A stretch of DNA of 64,000 nucleotides from Diphasiastrum complanatum (lineage: Eukaryota > Streptophyta > Lycopodiopsida > Lycopodiales > Lycopodiaceae), in NCBI GenBank assembly GCA_029204225.1, contig CM055100.1:52265260-52329259 (forward strand), in the 5' to 3' direction. Numbering within the stretch: position 1 is the first letter of the stretch; each line of letters begins with the position of its first letter. This document shows positions 22,123-32,462 of this stretch, piece after piece. Both the position numbers and the translations under genes were made by a program. Under the pieces are notes generated by a model, which saw only the letters and a list, made by a program, of their open reading frames with translations, made no database searches and was not told the origin of the DNA.

Positions 22123-22938
22123 GGCTTTCTTGAGGAACTCTTTCTTCTTGAAACAATTAGAAGCAAATCCTCCTTCTTACCACAAAAGAAGCACTTCTTG
22201 TTGGATTTGCAACTTGTTGATGTTTGTGATGAATCCTCATCACTCTCCTCCTTTGACTTTTCCTTCTTGAAATTTTGATAATGCTCTTTGACCCTTCCTC
22301 TTGGCTTGTCCTTTGAAAATTATGCCTTCACCTCTTCAAGAAAAGTTGATTGATCCTCATATGCTTGTTCTCTTGCCTACACTCCTTGGAAATGAGAACT
22401 CCTTGAAGTGACTCCAAGCTTGGAAGCTCCTCCTTGATTGCATAAGATTGAACAAGATTGTCAAACTCTTCCTTCAATCCATTTATGATCATTTGCACTA
22501 GCTCTTTTGGATTGAGGTTGTCTCCTATGCAAGCAAGCTCTCTATGAAGATCTTTGACTCTCAAAGCATAATTTGAGGCACTCTCATCACTCCTTTGGAA
22601 GCTTTGAAAATTTTGATTCCTTAGTGTGAGCAACCTTGATGTGTTCCTTGCCTCATAGATGGATTTCAATGTGTCCCAGGCCTCTTTGGATGAGGTACAT
22701 GAGCCAATCTCCCTCAACACTTCATTAGAAACATTCATCTTTATTATATGTAGGGCCATTCTAGCTTTTTGTACTTTTGGACCTCTTGGAGCAGTTGAGG
22801 CTCCTCCTCAAGTCCTAGCACAATCTCCATCACATCTTGGAGCACCAAAATGGACTCCATCCTCACCTTCCAAATGGCATAATTGGAGGCGTTCAATCTC
22901 TCACCATGATCCAACAAAATGGAACCTAAGGAAGTCAT
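22123..22938 (-). pseudogene. Copia Gag ('element C')
   Basis: The minus-strand Gag starts MTSLGSILLDHGERLNASNYA at 22938. A frameshift near 22745 is followed by IIKMNVSNEVLREIGSCTSSKEAWD and ELVQMIINGLKEEFDNLVQS, ending near 22330. The knuckle region near 22170-22130 is CFFCGKK followed by a frameshifted Cys/Lys part. The solo LTR sits directly after KKANL. Same lineage as element B and the 27-32 kb element. Confidence 0.85.
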
Positions 22939-23681
22939 TTTCCTTTGAGAAATTTACTTGTAATGGATCAAATGGTGTTGCTATCTCTCTCAATAATGGA
23001 CTCAAAAAAGGTGTACTACCAACTCGAATGTGAGATCTTGCAACTTGGTGTGAGACCTATCTCACTAGCTCTACCAATCTCTCTCAAACTAGATCAAACT
23101 CTCATCCCAAGATGGAGCAAGAACAAAGTTTGGGCCAATCTAACTCAAGTACACAAAAGAACTCAAAAACATCCAGAAATGACTCAAATACAATTGGATT
23201 GCATGAAGCGATGTGGCTATGGCTTCAAAAAATTGTCTAGATCTCAAATACACAAGATTGACAAGCTTTTTTCTAAGTTTTTGGATCACACAACCAAGAT
23301 ATGGATCAAACCAAAAGTGTCCATACAGGTCTAGATGCCCTACCTACCCTCATTCAAAAGTCTATAGCTTTTGATTGGCATATCCAATTGGTTTGAAACA
23401 AATTGCATCAAAAACTAGACTTTTCTAGCTTTCTAACAAGCTATCTAACATAGACTTTGGATCTAACTTGGAGGAGAACCAAACCATCAAATTGGATGTA
23501 CCTCATACGTGTCTGATAAATGTAGTCCGTCAAGTACCAACTCAGGTCCATTCATAATGATTATGACCCTTTTTTATCTTAAAATCACAAAGATAGAAAA
23601 TGAAATGTATTTACACTCACAAAATCTTGATTTCAAGGCAAATTTTCACATCAAACTTGACATATGCATGGATATATTAGG
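22939..23681 (-). other. Leader of element C
   Basis: About 740 bp between Gag start and primer site, no gene seen. Length is comparable to the leaders of element B and the 27-32 kb element. Confidence 0.5.
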
Positions 23682-23696
23682 CTGGTTCTGATACGA
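23682..23696 (-). other. Decayed tRNA-iMet primer-binding site
   Basis: The minus strand reads CGTATCAGAACCAGC, differing from the canonical site at the first base and at one internal position. Confidence 0.65.
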
Positions 23697-24000
23697 TGTT
23701 GAATTTCACACCTGTGGGAGTACCCAAAAGTGTGATTGTGATCTCCTAAGATGTGGTGATTGTACGTAGATCATAAATAGATTGGAAAACAAGATCTATT
23801 CCATAAATCTAAGGCAAGAGCACTAAAGATCATGCATATATAAATCATACAAGTACATTCACACGTGTGGAGACCTGAGTATGAAAAAACTAAGTATGGA
23901 AATGCCTTCCTCTCAATTAGAGAGTCTGCCCTACTTGATCACAGTTTTGAAGTCACTGGATCGACATGATCGATTCCATAGCCATGCACAAATGATCTTG
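23697..24000 (-). repeat. 5' LTR of element C (outer end unresolved)
   Basis: In plus orientation it starts TGTTGAATTTCACACC next to the primer site. It contains TTCACACGTGTGGAG near 23858, the same palindrome type as in element B. The outer end could not be placed; the end given is nominal. Confidence 0.5.
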
Positions 24001-26467
24001 GTTTTAGATTTAGCTTTGCGGGAGCGTATTAGGTGCAGAAAGTAGACTAGATGACTAATCGACACATGTTATCAGTCATATGAATACAACTTGATCTACA
24101 AATAAGTTTATCTGCAAGCAATAAATAATCTGGACATGAAAAAAATGAACATTCAGCATGACATACACGACCTAGATTATTGGAATGATAATTATTTAGT
24201 CGTGAAGAGAATACAGTTTGAATGTAGATAGAGTCATGTTCTTCCTGAATCAATACTCTGTAATAATAGAGAGAAAGAACAAAAAAATTGCGCTCTGGAT
24301 GCTCGATTGATTGACTTGATAGACGATTGAGCTAATTCAATGTCTGACTGATAAGTTGTTGAGTATATATACACATGGCTAGATAATTAAAAGAATTAGT
24401 TAGTCTGTACTTTACAATTAGGATTAAGGCACTATGTGCTGTTGGCAGTCGCCTTCGGACAATATCTGAGTGTCATGACCATGGCCAGTAAGTAGGATTC
24501 AATATACTCCTAGTCTTGGATACATGGTACTCTAGTAAATCAAGCTGTTAGTTATGCCATGTCATACTGGATGTGACCCACTGTGAGGCCCAAAATACAC
24601 TAAATGGAGTTAGTACAAGGTTTGGGATAGTCAAGGCATGTGTAGAGTTATTAATAGCAATTCTATGAATAGTTGGTCCATGCTTAGGGCTCTATTCTAG
24701 GTGAATCTATGTATAGAGAACTTAGGGCTATGCATGGCTATGTGCCTAGGTTGGTTTTGGCTCTATATATTGAGGCCAAACTTGCCCTACTCCTCATTGA
24801 GTTCATTGATTCATTGCCAGGGTTTCACTCTACCTTCATGCTTCCTATTCCTTGGCTTGGGCGTTTTCGTCGAAATTTCAGATTGGATCATTGGAATTCT
24901 CTTCCAAGGTGGATAGCAAGTGGGTGTACTATTCCGGTTTCAATTTGCATGTTGCTAAGATCCATTACTCTTGGGATTTTTTGTGGTTTTATGGAGAATT
25001 GTCCTTGAAGGCCAATTTGTGATGTTGTTTTGGAGTTTTTTCTTGTGTAGATCAAATCTTTGGCAGATCTGAATTTTCTAGCAAGTTTACTTTTGTTTTA
25101 GGGTTCATTAATGATGAAATTAATGATGCATGCCTATTCTTTCCAAGGATTTATGATTCTAGGCTATGTTTTGGTCAAAATTGCTTGGTTTTTCATGTTT
25201 TTTGGCACAAAGTAGATAGTAAGAACCAAAATTCAGTAGGATCAGATCAGTTAGATGGCTATAATTTTGTAAATTGGTTTGCATGTGTTAGAGAAGGAGT
25301 TGTATTTCATGAATTTCCACTTTATTGTGATGAAAAAATCAGAAGATAGCCAAAAATCATCATTTTTGTTTGTTATTTCATAAAGTTGGATAGTAGTTGG
25401 CTGTAAAACACCATGTAGAGCTTGTAAAGAGGTGAACCAAAGTCTTTTCAAGCTCTCCATGAAGTTAGAGCCAAGAATTCTAGCAATTGAGCTTGTAGGA
25501 AGTCAAGAAAGTTCAAAAAATGACCATTTTTGGTGTTTTTTGGGGGATGGATCTCTCCAAATTCATAAGGAGATCATTCTGGAATTATTTATAGCATGAT
25601 TAGCATTTCTTTTTACCTTCCTAGAAAGCTATCAGACCTGTAAATTGATGGCTGGTGGCTTATGCACCATCTCCATCAAGTTTGAAGCTATTTTGACTTT
25701 TTCAAATCAAGAAATCTTCGTTCTCAGCCTATACTGCATATTAGGGTCAGTATGAATGCTTCATGGAAGTCTAATTGATTGTTTAAGACTGTTGGTAGCA
25801 TCAATTTTGGGCTAGAATGGGTGTTTGCACATTTTTACATGATTTTGTCTTGTGGTTACCAGCGGTATATAGAACTTGGAAATCTAGCACTTATGTCAGA
25901 GAATCCTGTTAGGAGAACGTTTTTAAAATCCCTCGTTTTCCTGTTGGGAAAGATTTTGGAATGATTCTTACTTTTCTTGAGTTATGTTGGACATATACTC
26001 CAGTATCCTTTAAATGGTTAAGTATGATTTTGGATTCCAGAAAGTCATACGAATCTAAATATTTATGGTTGACAGATCATAAATACATACTTATTGTTAT
26101 CAGAGGATTATAAGGAATTGTGACGATTCTTAAGTGTGATGGATTATTCTTGTCCTATTATTTGAGTAATAATTCGCATCAGTGTTTTGAATCTCTCTAC
26201 TCCAGTATTTTATTTGAGGACATATGGATCTCACAGACATTCTCACAAGATAAGTATTTTTGTGGAGAATTTATTTAATTAGTGGATGCTATTCTACTAG
26301 ATTTTATGGTTTGTAGATGCTTGAGTACAGTTCTTTATTTGATTGGATCTCCAGTTATCATAGGAGACAGACAAGTCTATTAAGATGAATGAATGCTATT
26401 TTCTTGCATTTGGTGCTAGACACAAGAGCATTTAACTCGAAAGAGTATCTGGGATACTCAGAGTTGA
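24001..26467. other. Unassigned region
   Basis: No protein motif recognised on either strand. The 71- and 99-codon plus frames at 24701-25008 overlap in different frames and are not convincing. A TATATATTGAGG sequence at 24763 could be a promoter in an unidentified LTR. The region may include the missing 3' end of host E. Confidence 0.45.
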
Positions 26468-27206
26468 GTTTTAATCATTCTATATCTACACATTGCCTTA
26501 TACTCTGCTTTTGTTGTGGATAGAGCAACTGTACTTTGCTTCTTACTAGACTAAGGAAAAGAAACTGCCACAAAACTGGAATACATACCCTATGGTGGAT
26601 CCATGATCATCACAGTCACCTCCCCAATCCACATAGCCACATAACTCAGGTAAGCCTTCATGCTTCCTGTACACCGAGCCATAATAAAAAATGCCTTTAA
26701 CATATCGCAAAATGCTATCTTCCAATGCGCTTCCGTAGGTGTTGCCATAAACTGACTTACAATACCAACAACATAGCATATATTTGGTCTAGTTGTGGTA
26801 AGATAAATCAAGCTCCCTACTAACTGCCTATATAGCGTAGCATCAAAAGGCTGTGATTCATCAAGCTTAGAAAGCCTTTTACCTAGTTCAATAGGGGTGT
26901 TCAGTGGCTTTCAATCTTGTAGCTTGAACCTGTGCAGCAACTCTCTGACATACTTCACATGTGTTAGACCCACCTCATGTCCTTTTTACCACACTTCTAC
27001 TCCAAGGCAATAATGCATTAGGTTGAGATCTGTCATCTCGAATTGTTCCATGAGGTCCTTCTTGATCATATCTATCATCTCTTGATTATTTCCCATAATA
27101 ATCAGGTCATCAACATAAAGAGCAACTAAAGCAATCATACCATCAAAGCATAAGACAAAAGGTTTGGATCAGAAGTTCTATTACCAATCTTGCTTTTTCT
27201 TTGCTA
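26468..27206 (-). pseudogene. RT palm end and RNase H of host copia element E
   Basis: The minus strand reads KARLV, then (after a deletion near 27185 of roughly 100 codons including the YGLKQAPRAWY part) RTSDPNL, the catalytic YVDD in ALYVDDLIIMG (about 27120), DLNLMHYCLGVEVW, YVRELLHRFKLQ, GSLIYLTTTRPNICYVVG, and RNase H pieces CGYVDWGGDCDDHGST and STVALSTTKAEYKAM. It has several stops and frameshifts and ends at about 26468 without the C-terminal part. It continues across the insertion to 31788. Confidence 0.85.
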
Positions 27207-27211
27207 TGCTT

Positions 27212-27912
27212 TGTGAAAGTACTGTACTTTAGGACCATAAATGGATCTACAAAAGATCCACAAGAGTGATTGGATGCTTGCTTAACAATCTATCAAAAAA
27301 CTAGACACAAAAAAGTTGATCTAGACTGGCAGTTTGACAAACAACAAGCATTAACAATCAAAAGCATTGATCAACATTGAAATCCGAGCCCACACGTGTG
27401 TACTACAGGCTGTAGTACGGCCTTCAACCTGAGAAACAAGTAGAAATTGATTTGGTTTCATTTGGATCACAAAAACTCAATGTACATAGTGAACTAGCTT
27501 GAGATAGCCAATGAGCTCCAAAAATTTTCTATCTTCTCACTATGGAGAGAGGGAATACATAGCAAATTCGACTTCCTTCTTGAAGTTAGGTGGATTTCCA
27601 GCATGTAATAAGGAAGTTAACTCACTCTCCTTGACCTAAAATGAAACCCTAGTCTATTTCCTAGAGTTATGCTTGGTAGGTAGCTAGTTGGTCAAATTTT
27701 CACCTTAAACTTAGGTGTAGGTCCTATAAAGTAGGGATGACCACCAAATAGACATGACCAACTCTCTTGACTTGACCTAACCTACATTAGGATGGGTTTC
27801 CCATGTGGCATCATGGCCTCACATGTGTGGGACCCACTTGTGTACACAATTTACACTATTCTACATGGTTTTTGATCAAGCTAGATTTGCCAATTTTTGG
27901 TAATTCTTCACA
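27212..27912 (-). repeat. 3' LTR of the Gag-protease element
   Basis: 701 bp, TGTGAAAGTAC…CTTCACA in plus orientation. It differs from the 5' LTR at four sites: C/T in the CTAGAYTGGC stretch, C/T in CCGAGYCC, A/T in GAGAWTGCC-like sequence, and T/C near the inner end. It contains CCACACGTGTG near 27390 and TCACATGTGTGG near 27829. Confidence 0.92.
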
Positions 27913-27921
27913 CTCCTCAAA
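27913..27921 (-). other. Polypurine tract of the Gag-protease element
   Basis: The minus strand reads TTTGAGGAG immediately before the LTR start TGTGAAG, like element B. Confidence 0.75.
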
Positions 27922-28119
27922 TTTAGCTTGATCTATTTACAACTCTCTTGATAGATCAATGAAAGCTTTTAGAAGTGTCTAAAAAATCCAGCTACAAAGA
28001 AGGAACTTTTGAGACTCCAATAGAGAATGATGTCCATGAAGGATCTTTCACCACCTCTTAGAGGATCCCTTACAAGATGTTCCATAAATGTGTCTATATA
28101 CATGTAGCACACTTCAAAA

Positions 28120-30300
28120 CTAAACATCATGCCAAGCCATGGATTCCAAGGCATTTTGTGCACTTGAAGATACATCAATTAAAATATTAAGTGCATAAAT
28201 AATGTTGCCAAAGACAACTTGTCTTGCTTGATCCATATGATTGAGCCTAGATGGCTCCATCTTGACACTCAAGGTTCTTCTTGGAGTCCTCGGGTCTTGA
28301 GCTTGCTCCTCCACTTGACTTGACTCCAAAACATCAATGAATTGAATAATGTGTTGATCCAAAGGTGCTTCTTCAAGTTTACAAATCTTCCACTCTTGAA
28401 AGATCACATTTCCACCATTGACAAATTCTTTGGTTGAAAACAAGTAGATTCTACAATCTCTACTTGAAGAGCAAAACACTACCATTATTCCTATCATTGA
28501 AATAGGATAATCTTTGGTCCTTACATTGGAATGATCATGCTCAAAGCATGTGGACCCAAAGATTTCCAATACAAATGATGTTTCATCTTTTATGACACTA
28601 TTCAAACTATTACAAAAATAGTTATCCAATGAAATTGCTTTATCAACAACAAATGTAGATTTCAAAGCATCCCATTTCATTGTCTTGTCATACAAAGTAA
28701 TAAACACCATGGATCTTAAAGTTAAGAAACAAGTCACCTCATGTCTACTAATACTTTCCAAAAAGTATTCAAAGATAGGAGACTCTCCCATGCTCACCAC
28801 CCTTGCAAGATGCACACTTGAATGGACAATTTGCATGCAATTTGATGACTCGGCCATTGTCATTGAGGACTCCCTTGGAACTCTCATGCTTTGAGATTGA
28901 TCCTCAAGATCTTCCTCCTTTTGATGCTCCTCCTCAATGCAAGAAAGATCACACTTTGCCAAGATCTCCTCTTGAGTGATCTCCTCCTTCGCCAAGCTCA
29001 TTCTTTCAAAAGCAACACTAGCTTCCAACTTAAACAATCTTTCATGTTTAAATCCCTTTGCAATGCAAACATCATTCTTCAAGATGAAGCAAACACCATG
29101 CTTAAAGTGGACATCCAAACCACTCTCTAAGAGTAGACCAACACTAAGCATATTCTTGGTGATTGATGGTACATAAAGGACATTTTCTAGATCCATGCAT
29201 TTTGAGGATTCTAGATACAAAGAAATGGTGCCAACACCATCTATCCTACACTCTTCATCATTTGCAGTAAAGACAAACTTTTTAGCATCATTGAATGAGT
29301 GTAAGGTTGAGAAAAAGTCCTTTTCACAAGACATGTGGGAGCTAGCCCCACTGTCGATCCACCAATTGTCTCTTGAATTGCTATTGCTTGTTGGTGAGGA
29401 TGTAGATGCCATCAAGAATACATCTACTTCATCCTCCTCCTCCTCCTTTGCAAGGTTTCCTTGTTTGTCCTCCTCCACTTGTGCTCTTAGCCTCTTGTAG
29501 CATTCAGATGCATAATGCCCCTTCCTTCCACAAAAGAAGCATTTTTGCTTTGACTTGTCCTTTGAGCTTGATGCATCATCCTCTTCTTTGGCCTCCTTTG
29601 GATGCTTCTTCTTTCCATTGGTCTTCTTTTTGCCCTTGACTGAGAAATTGGCTTTCTCATCACCATCCTGCAAAGACAAGGAACTCATCCTAGATTTTGC
29701 ATGGAGCATCCTACACTCTTCAGCCACTAATACACTGTGAAGTTTTTCTATAGTTGGCAAAGTGTCTTGGATGGCAAAACTTTGGACCAAATTTGCAAAG
29801 TCATCTCCTAGACCATTAAGGACAATTTGTACAAGCTCTCCATCATGAATCTTCTCTCCAATGGAAGCCAACTCCCTATTTAGAGACTTGATTCTGAGTA
29901 CATAATCATGTGCACTCTCCTCACTTCTTTTCATGCTTTGCAAAATTTGATTTCTAAGAATAAGACCTCTAGAAGTGTTGCTAGACTCATAGATTGATTT
30001 TAAAGACTCCCAAGCCTCTTTAGCATTAGTACAAGCTGATACTTCTCTCAACAAATCATTGCTCACATTCATCTTCACACAATGAAGTGCAAGCCTAGAT
30101 CTCTTCTTGTATCTAGCTAACTCTTGTGCACCTAGAGGTTCATCTTCATCTTCAATCAAGAACTCATAAAGGTCTTGGAGCACTAAGAGTGACTCCATTC
30201 TAACCTTCCAAATAGCATAATTTGTAGAATTCAACCTCTCACTAGCTTCTAGAAGGTATGCTCCAGCAGATCCCATCTTACTAGTGACTTCTACAAACAA
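28120..30300 (-). CDS. Gag-protease polyprotein without integrase core or RT
   Basis: An unbroken 726-codon frame. The likely start is Met9 (MGSAGAYLLEASERL), matching relatives. UBN2-type Gag spans residues about 20-230. The CCHC zinc knuckle is CFFCGRKGHYASEC (C254, C257, H262, C267). After an acidic linker comes the intact aspartic protease motif WWIDSGASSHM (catalytic D316), then the pre-integrase segment (VLYVPSITKNMLSVGLLL, about 375-430). It jumps directly to linker-like sequence (LEDQSQSMRVPRESS), then to the end of integrase (VLEIFGSTCFEHD…, about 570-630), and a second linker copy (QAQDPRTPRRTLSVKMEPSR). The HHCC site, the DDE core and all RT/RNase H are absent. The product should form particles and self-process. 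Purifying selection is suggested by openness but untested. Confidence 0.88.
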   Translation of the reverse strand: MFVEVTSKMGSAGAYLLEASERLNSTNYAIWKVRMESLLVLQDLYEFLIEDEDEPLGAQELARYKKRSRLALHCVKMNVSNDLLREVSACTNAKEAWESLKSIYESSNTSRGLILRNQILQSMKRSEESAHDYVLRIKSLNRELASIGEKIHDGELVQIVLNGLGDDFANLVQSFAIQDTLPTIEKLHSVLVAEECRMLHAKSRMSSLSLQDGDEKANFSVKGKKKTNGKKKHPKEAKEEDDASSSKDKSKQKCFFCGRKGHYASECYKRLRAQVEEDKQGNLAKEEEEDEVDVFLMASTSSPTSNSNSRDNWWIDSGASSHMSCEKDFFSTLHSFNDAKKFVFTANDEECRIDGVGTISLYLESSKCMDLENVLYVPSITKNMLSVGLLLESGLDVHFKHGVCFILKNDVCIAKGFKHERLFKLEASVAFERMSLAKEEITQEEILAKCDLSCIEEEHQKEEDLEDQSQSMRVPRESSMTMAESSNCMQIVHSSVHLARVVSMGESPIFEYFLESISRHEVTCFLTLRSMVFITLYDKTMKWDALKSTFVVDKAISLDNYFCNSLNSVIKDETSFVLEIFGSTCFEHDHSNVRTKDYPISMIGIMVVFCSSSRDCRIYLFSTKEFVNGGNVIFQEWKICKLEEAPLDQHIIQFIDVLESSQVEEQAQDPRTPRRTLSVKMEPSRLNHMDQARQVVFGNIIYALNILIDVSSSAQNALESMAWHDV

Positions 30301-30646
30301 GAAATAGATTTGATTGACTTGAAACTCACAAAGGTCTCACACTTGCAGTGTTTCACTCAAATTTGATTTCTAATCCAACAAATGGACTTATAATCACAGT
30401 TCTATCACTCCCTCACAAAGCTGGAATGAAGATAAGATGAAGTGAAAACTACTTTGAAACAAATCTTGCCAAGAAATGGATTTGATTGTCTCTAGAAACT
30501 CACTAAGGTCTCTCTCTTGTAGTTTTTCACTCAAATTAGATTTCTAATCCAACAAATGGACTTAAAATCTCAGTTCTAGCACTCCCTCACAAAGTTGGAA
30601 TGAAGATAAGATGATGTGAAATCTACTTACAATCAAATCTTGCCAA
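30301..30646 (-). repeat. 172-bp tandem duplication in the leader
   Basis: Two head-to-tail copies start at GAAATAGATTTGATTG (30301) and GAAATGGATTTGATTG (30473). Shared landmarks include TCTAATCCAACAAATGGACTT and CACTCCCTCACAAAG, with scattered differences. It lies directly upstream of the Gag start. Confidence 0.85.
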
Positions 30647-31066
30647 TTTTGGCTATTTTTGGACCAAAAAATGGCTTAATCTCTTTCTTCCTTCTTGGTG
30701 TACTTTCAAGACCTGTTTTTAACCTTAATAGGACTTGAACTCAGCCTAGATTAATTAGATTTCATGAAACAAATTCAAATCTAATCAATGGCAAATGATC
30801 TTGGTAGATTATCCTAGGATCTCCACCAAAAATTACACCAACAGCTCACAAATTGAATTTTTTTGGATCAAATGAATACCATGCATTAAATGCAGGTTCA
30901 GAGGTGCCCACACATGTGGAAAGTACGGATTTGGACCCCTACCAAGTTTGGGATCAAATCTCCTCACCAAAATCAAGATTCTAGCTTGCCCTCTCAATAC
31001 TAGTTTTTAGCACCAAAACTTGCTAAAAATGGATTTGCATTAGATCAATGGCTTATGCTCTTGTAC
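30647..31066 (-). other. Remaining leader of the Gag-protease element
   Basis: Untranslated, between primer site and duplication; the probable location of the packaging signal. It contains CACACATGTGG near 30911. Confidence 0.5.
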
Positions 31067-31081
31067 TTGGCTCTGATACCA
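31067..31081 (-). other. tRNA-iMet primer-binding site
   Basis: The minus strand reads TGGTATCAGAGCCAA, abutting the 5' LTR end; the next bases (GTACAAGAG) equal those after the primer site of element B. Confidence 0.92.
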
Positions 31082-31782
31082 TGTGAAAGTACTGTACTTT
31101 AGGACCATAAATGGATCTACAAAAGATCCACAAGAGTGATTGGATGCTTGCTTAACAATCTATCAAAAAACTAGACACAAAAAAGTTGATCTAGATTGGC
31201 AGTTTGACAAACAACAAGCATTAACAATCAAAAGCATTGATCAACATTGAAATCCGAGTCCACACGTGTGTACTACAGGCTGTAGTACGGCCTTCAACCT
31301 GAGAAACAAGTAGAAATTGATTTGGTTTCATTTGGATCACAAAAACTCAATGTACATAGTGAACTAGCTTGAGATTGCCAATGAGCTCCAAAAATTTTCT
31401 ATCTTCTCACTATGGAGAGAGGGAATACATAGCAAATTCGACTTCCTTCTTGAAGTTAGGTGGATTTCCAGCATGTAATAAGGAAGTTAACTCACTCTCC
31501 TTGACCTAAAATGAAACCCTAGTCTATTTCCTAGAGTTATGCTTGGTAGGTAGCTAGTTGGTCAAATTTTCACCTTAAACTTAGGTGTAGGTCCTATAAA
31601 GTAGGGATGACCACCAAATAGACATGACCAACTCTCTTGACTTGACCTAACCTACATTAGGATGGGTTTCCCATGTGGCATCATGGCCTCACATGTGTGG
31701 GACCCACTTGTGTACACAATTTACACTATTCTACATGGTTTTTGATCAAGCTAGATTTGCCAATTTTTGGCAATTCTTCACA
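31082..31782 (-). repeat. 5' LTR of the Gag-protease element
   Basis: 701 bp, 4 differences from 27212-27912. Its outer edge is followed by the TGCTT duplication. Confidence 0.92.
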
Positions 31783-31787
31783 TGCTT

Positions 31788-32457
31788 CCATCTACGTGGT
31801 ACTTAGTCCTATATACCCATTTACAACCAATGGGTTTCTTGCCAGCTGGTGGTTCCACTATCCCATGTGCTATGCTTAGCAATTGACTCCATCTCTTCTT
31901 CCATGGCCTTGATCCAAATGTCATCATCCTTTGCTTTAGCATGAGTCAATGGTTGTTTGCTTCGAATAATGCTAGATGCATAATTTGCTTCATACCTATC
32001 AGGTTGTGTCCTCTCTCTTGTTGATCTTCGTAGCTCTTCCTGGTTAGATGATTCAGGAAAGATCCATGTCGCGGCTCTCCATCAATCTCTCAAACCACTT
32101 AGGGAGCTTCCTGTCAGGTGATCGGCTTCTTGGTGAGAATGTATCCCATGGTACATCTTTCTCCTTGCATTTGTCACCTGCAACTTCAATCCTCTTAGCA
32201 CCAAAAGGTTTATCTCTACTTCTCAACCTATCTCTCGAGGTTGAGTAGTAGTATCATGAGGTGTATCCATATGTCCATCACTAGGAAAGTCAATCATCAT
32301 CAAGAAGAATTCTCATTGTACCATCTTTTCCACTAGATGTATCCATCTTCTCAACATTCTCATCTTCGTACATCATAGATTTATCAAAGATAACATCACG
32401 ACTAACATGTATTTTGTTCTCCACTAGATCAAAACATCTATAGCCCTGTATACGATC
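31788..32457 (-). pseudogene. Host E: integrase C-terminal linker and RT start
   Basis: The minus strand reads DRIQGYRCFDLVENKIHVSR, DVIFDKSMMYEDE, then a linker with stops, and the RT start KPIGCKWVYRTKYHVDGS, which is interrupted by the Gag-protease element at 31788. On the right it is interrupted at 32457 by the element at 32463-37482; integrase resumes at 37488. Confidence 0.85.
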
Positions 32458-32462
32458 ATCAT

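Larger units (their letters stand above)
27207..31787 (-). mobile_element. Young non-autonomous Gag-protease LTR element (TR-GAG-like)
   Basis: The 4,571 bp element (27212-31782) is flanked by 5-bp target duplications TGCTT at 27207-27211 and 31783-31787. The LTRs are 701 bp each and differ at 4 sites by my alignment. A primer site abuts the 5' LTR and a polypurine tract the 3' LTR. The only ORF (726 codons) encodes Gag, zinc knuckle, protease and integrase-linker remnants; there is no integrase core, RT or RNase H. It is inserted in the RT gene of host E, whose reading (DGS… / …KARLV) resumes across the site. Such Gag-coding, pol-less plant elements have been called TR-GAG. Mobility must rely on RT and integrase supplied in trans. 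Confidence 0.92.

Noticed and set aside
24701-25008. Overlapping 71- and 99-codon plus frames as a small membrane protein
   Set aside because: Two frames of the same DNA are both open, no conserved motif, and the composition suits an untranslated or LTR region.
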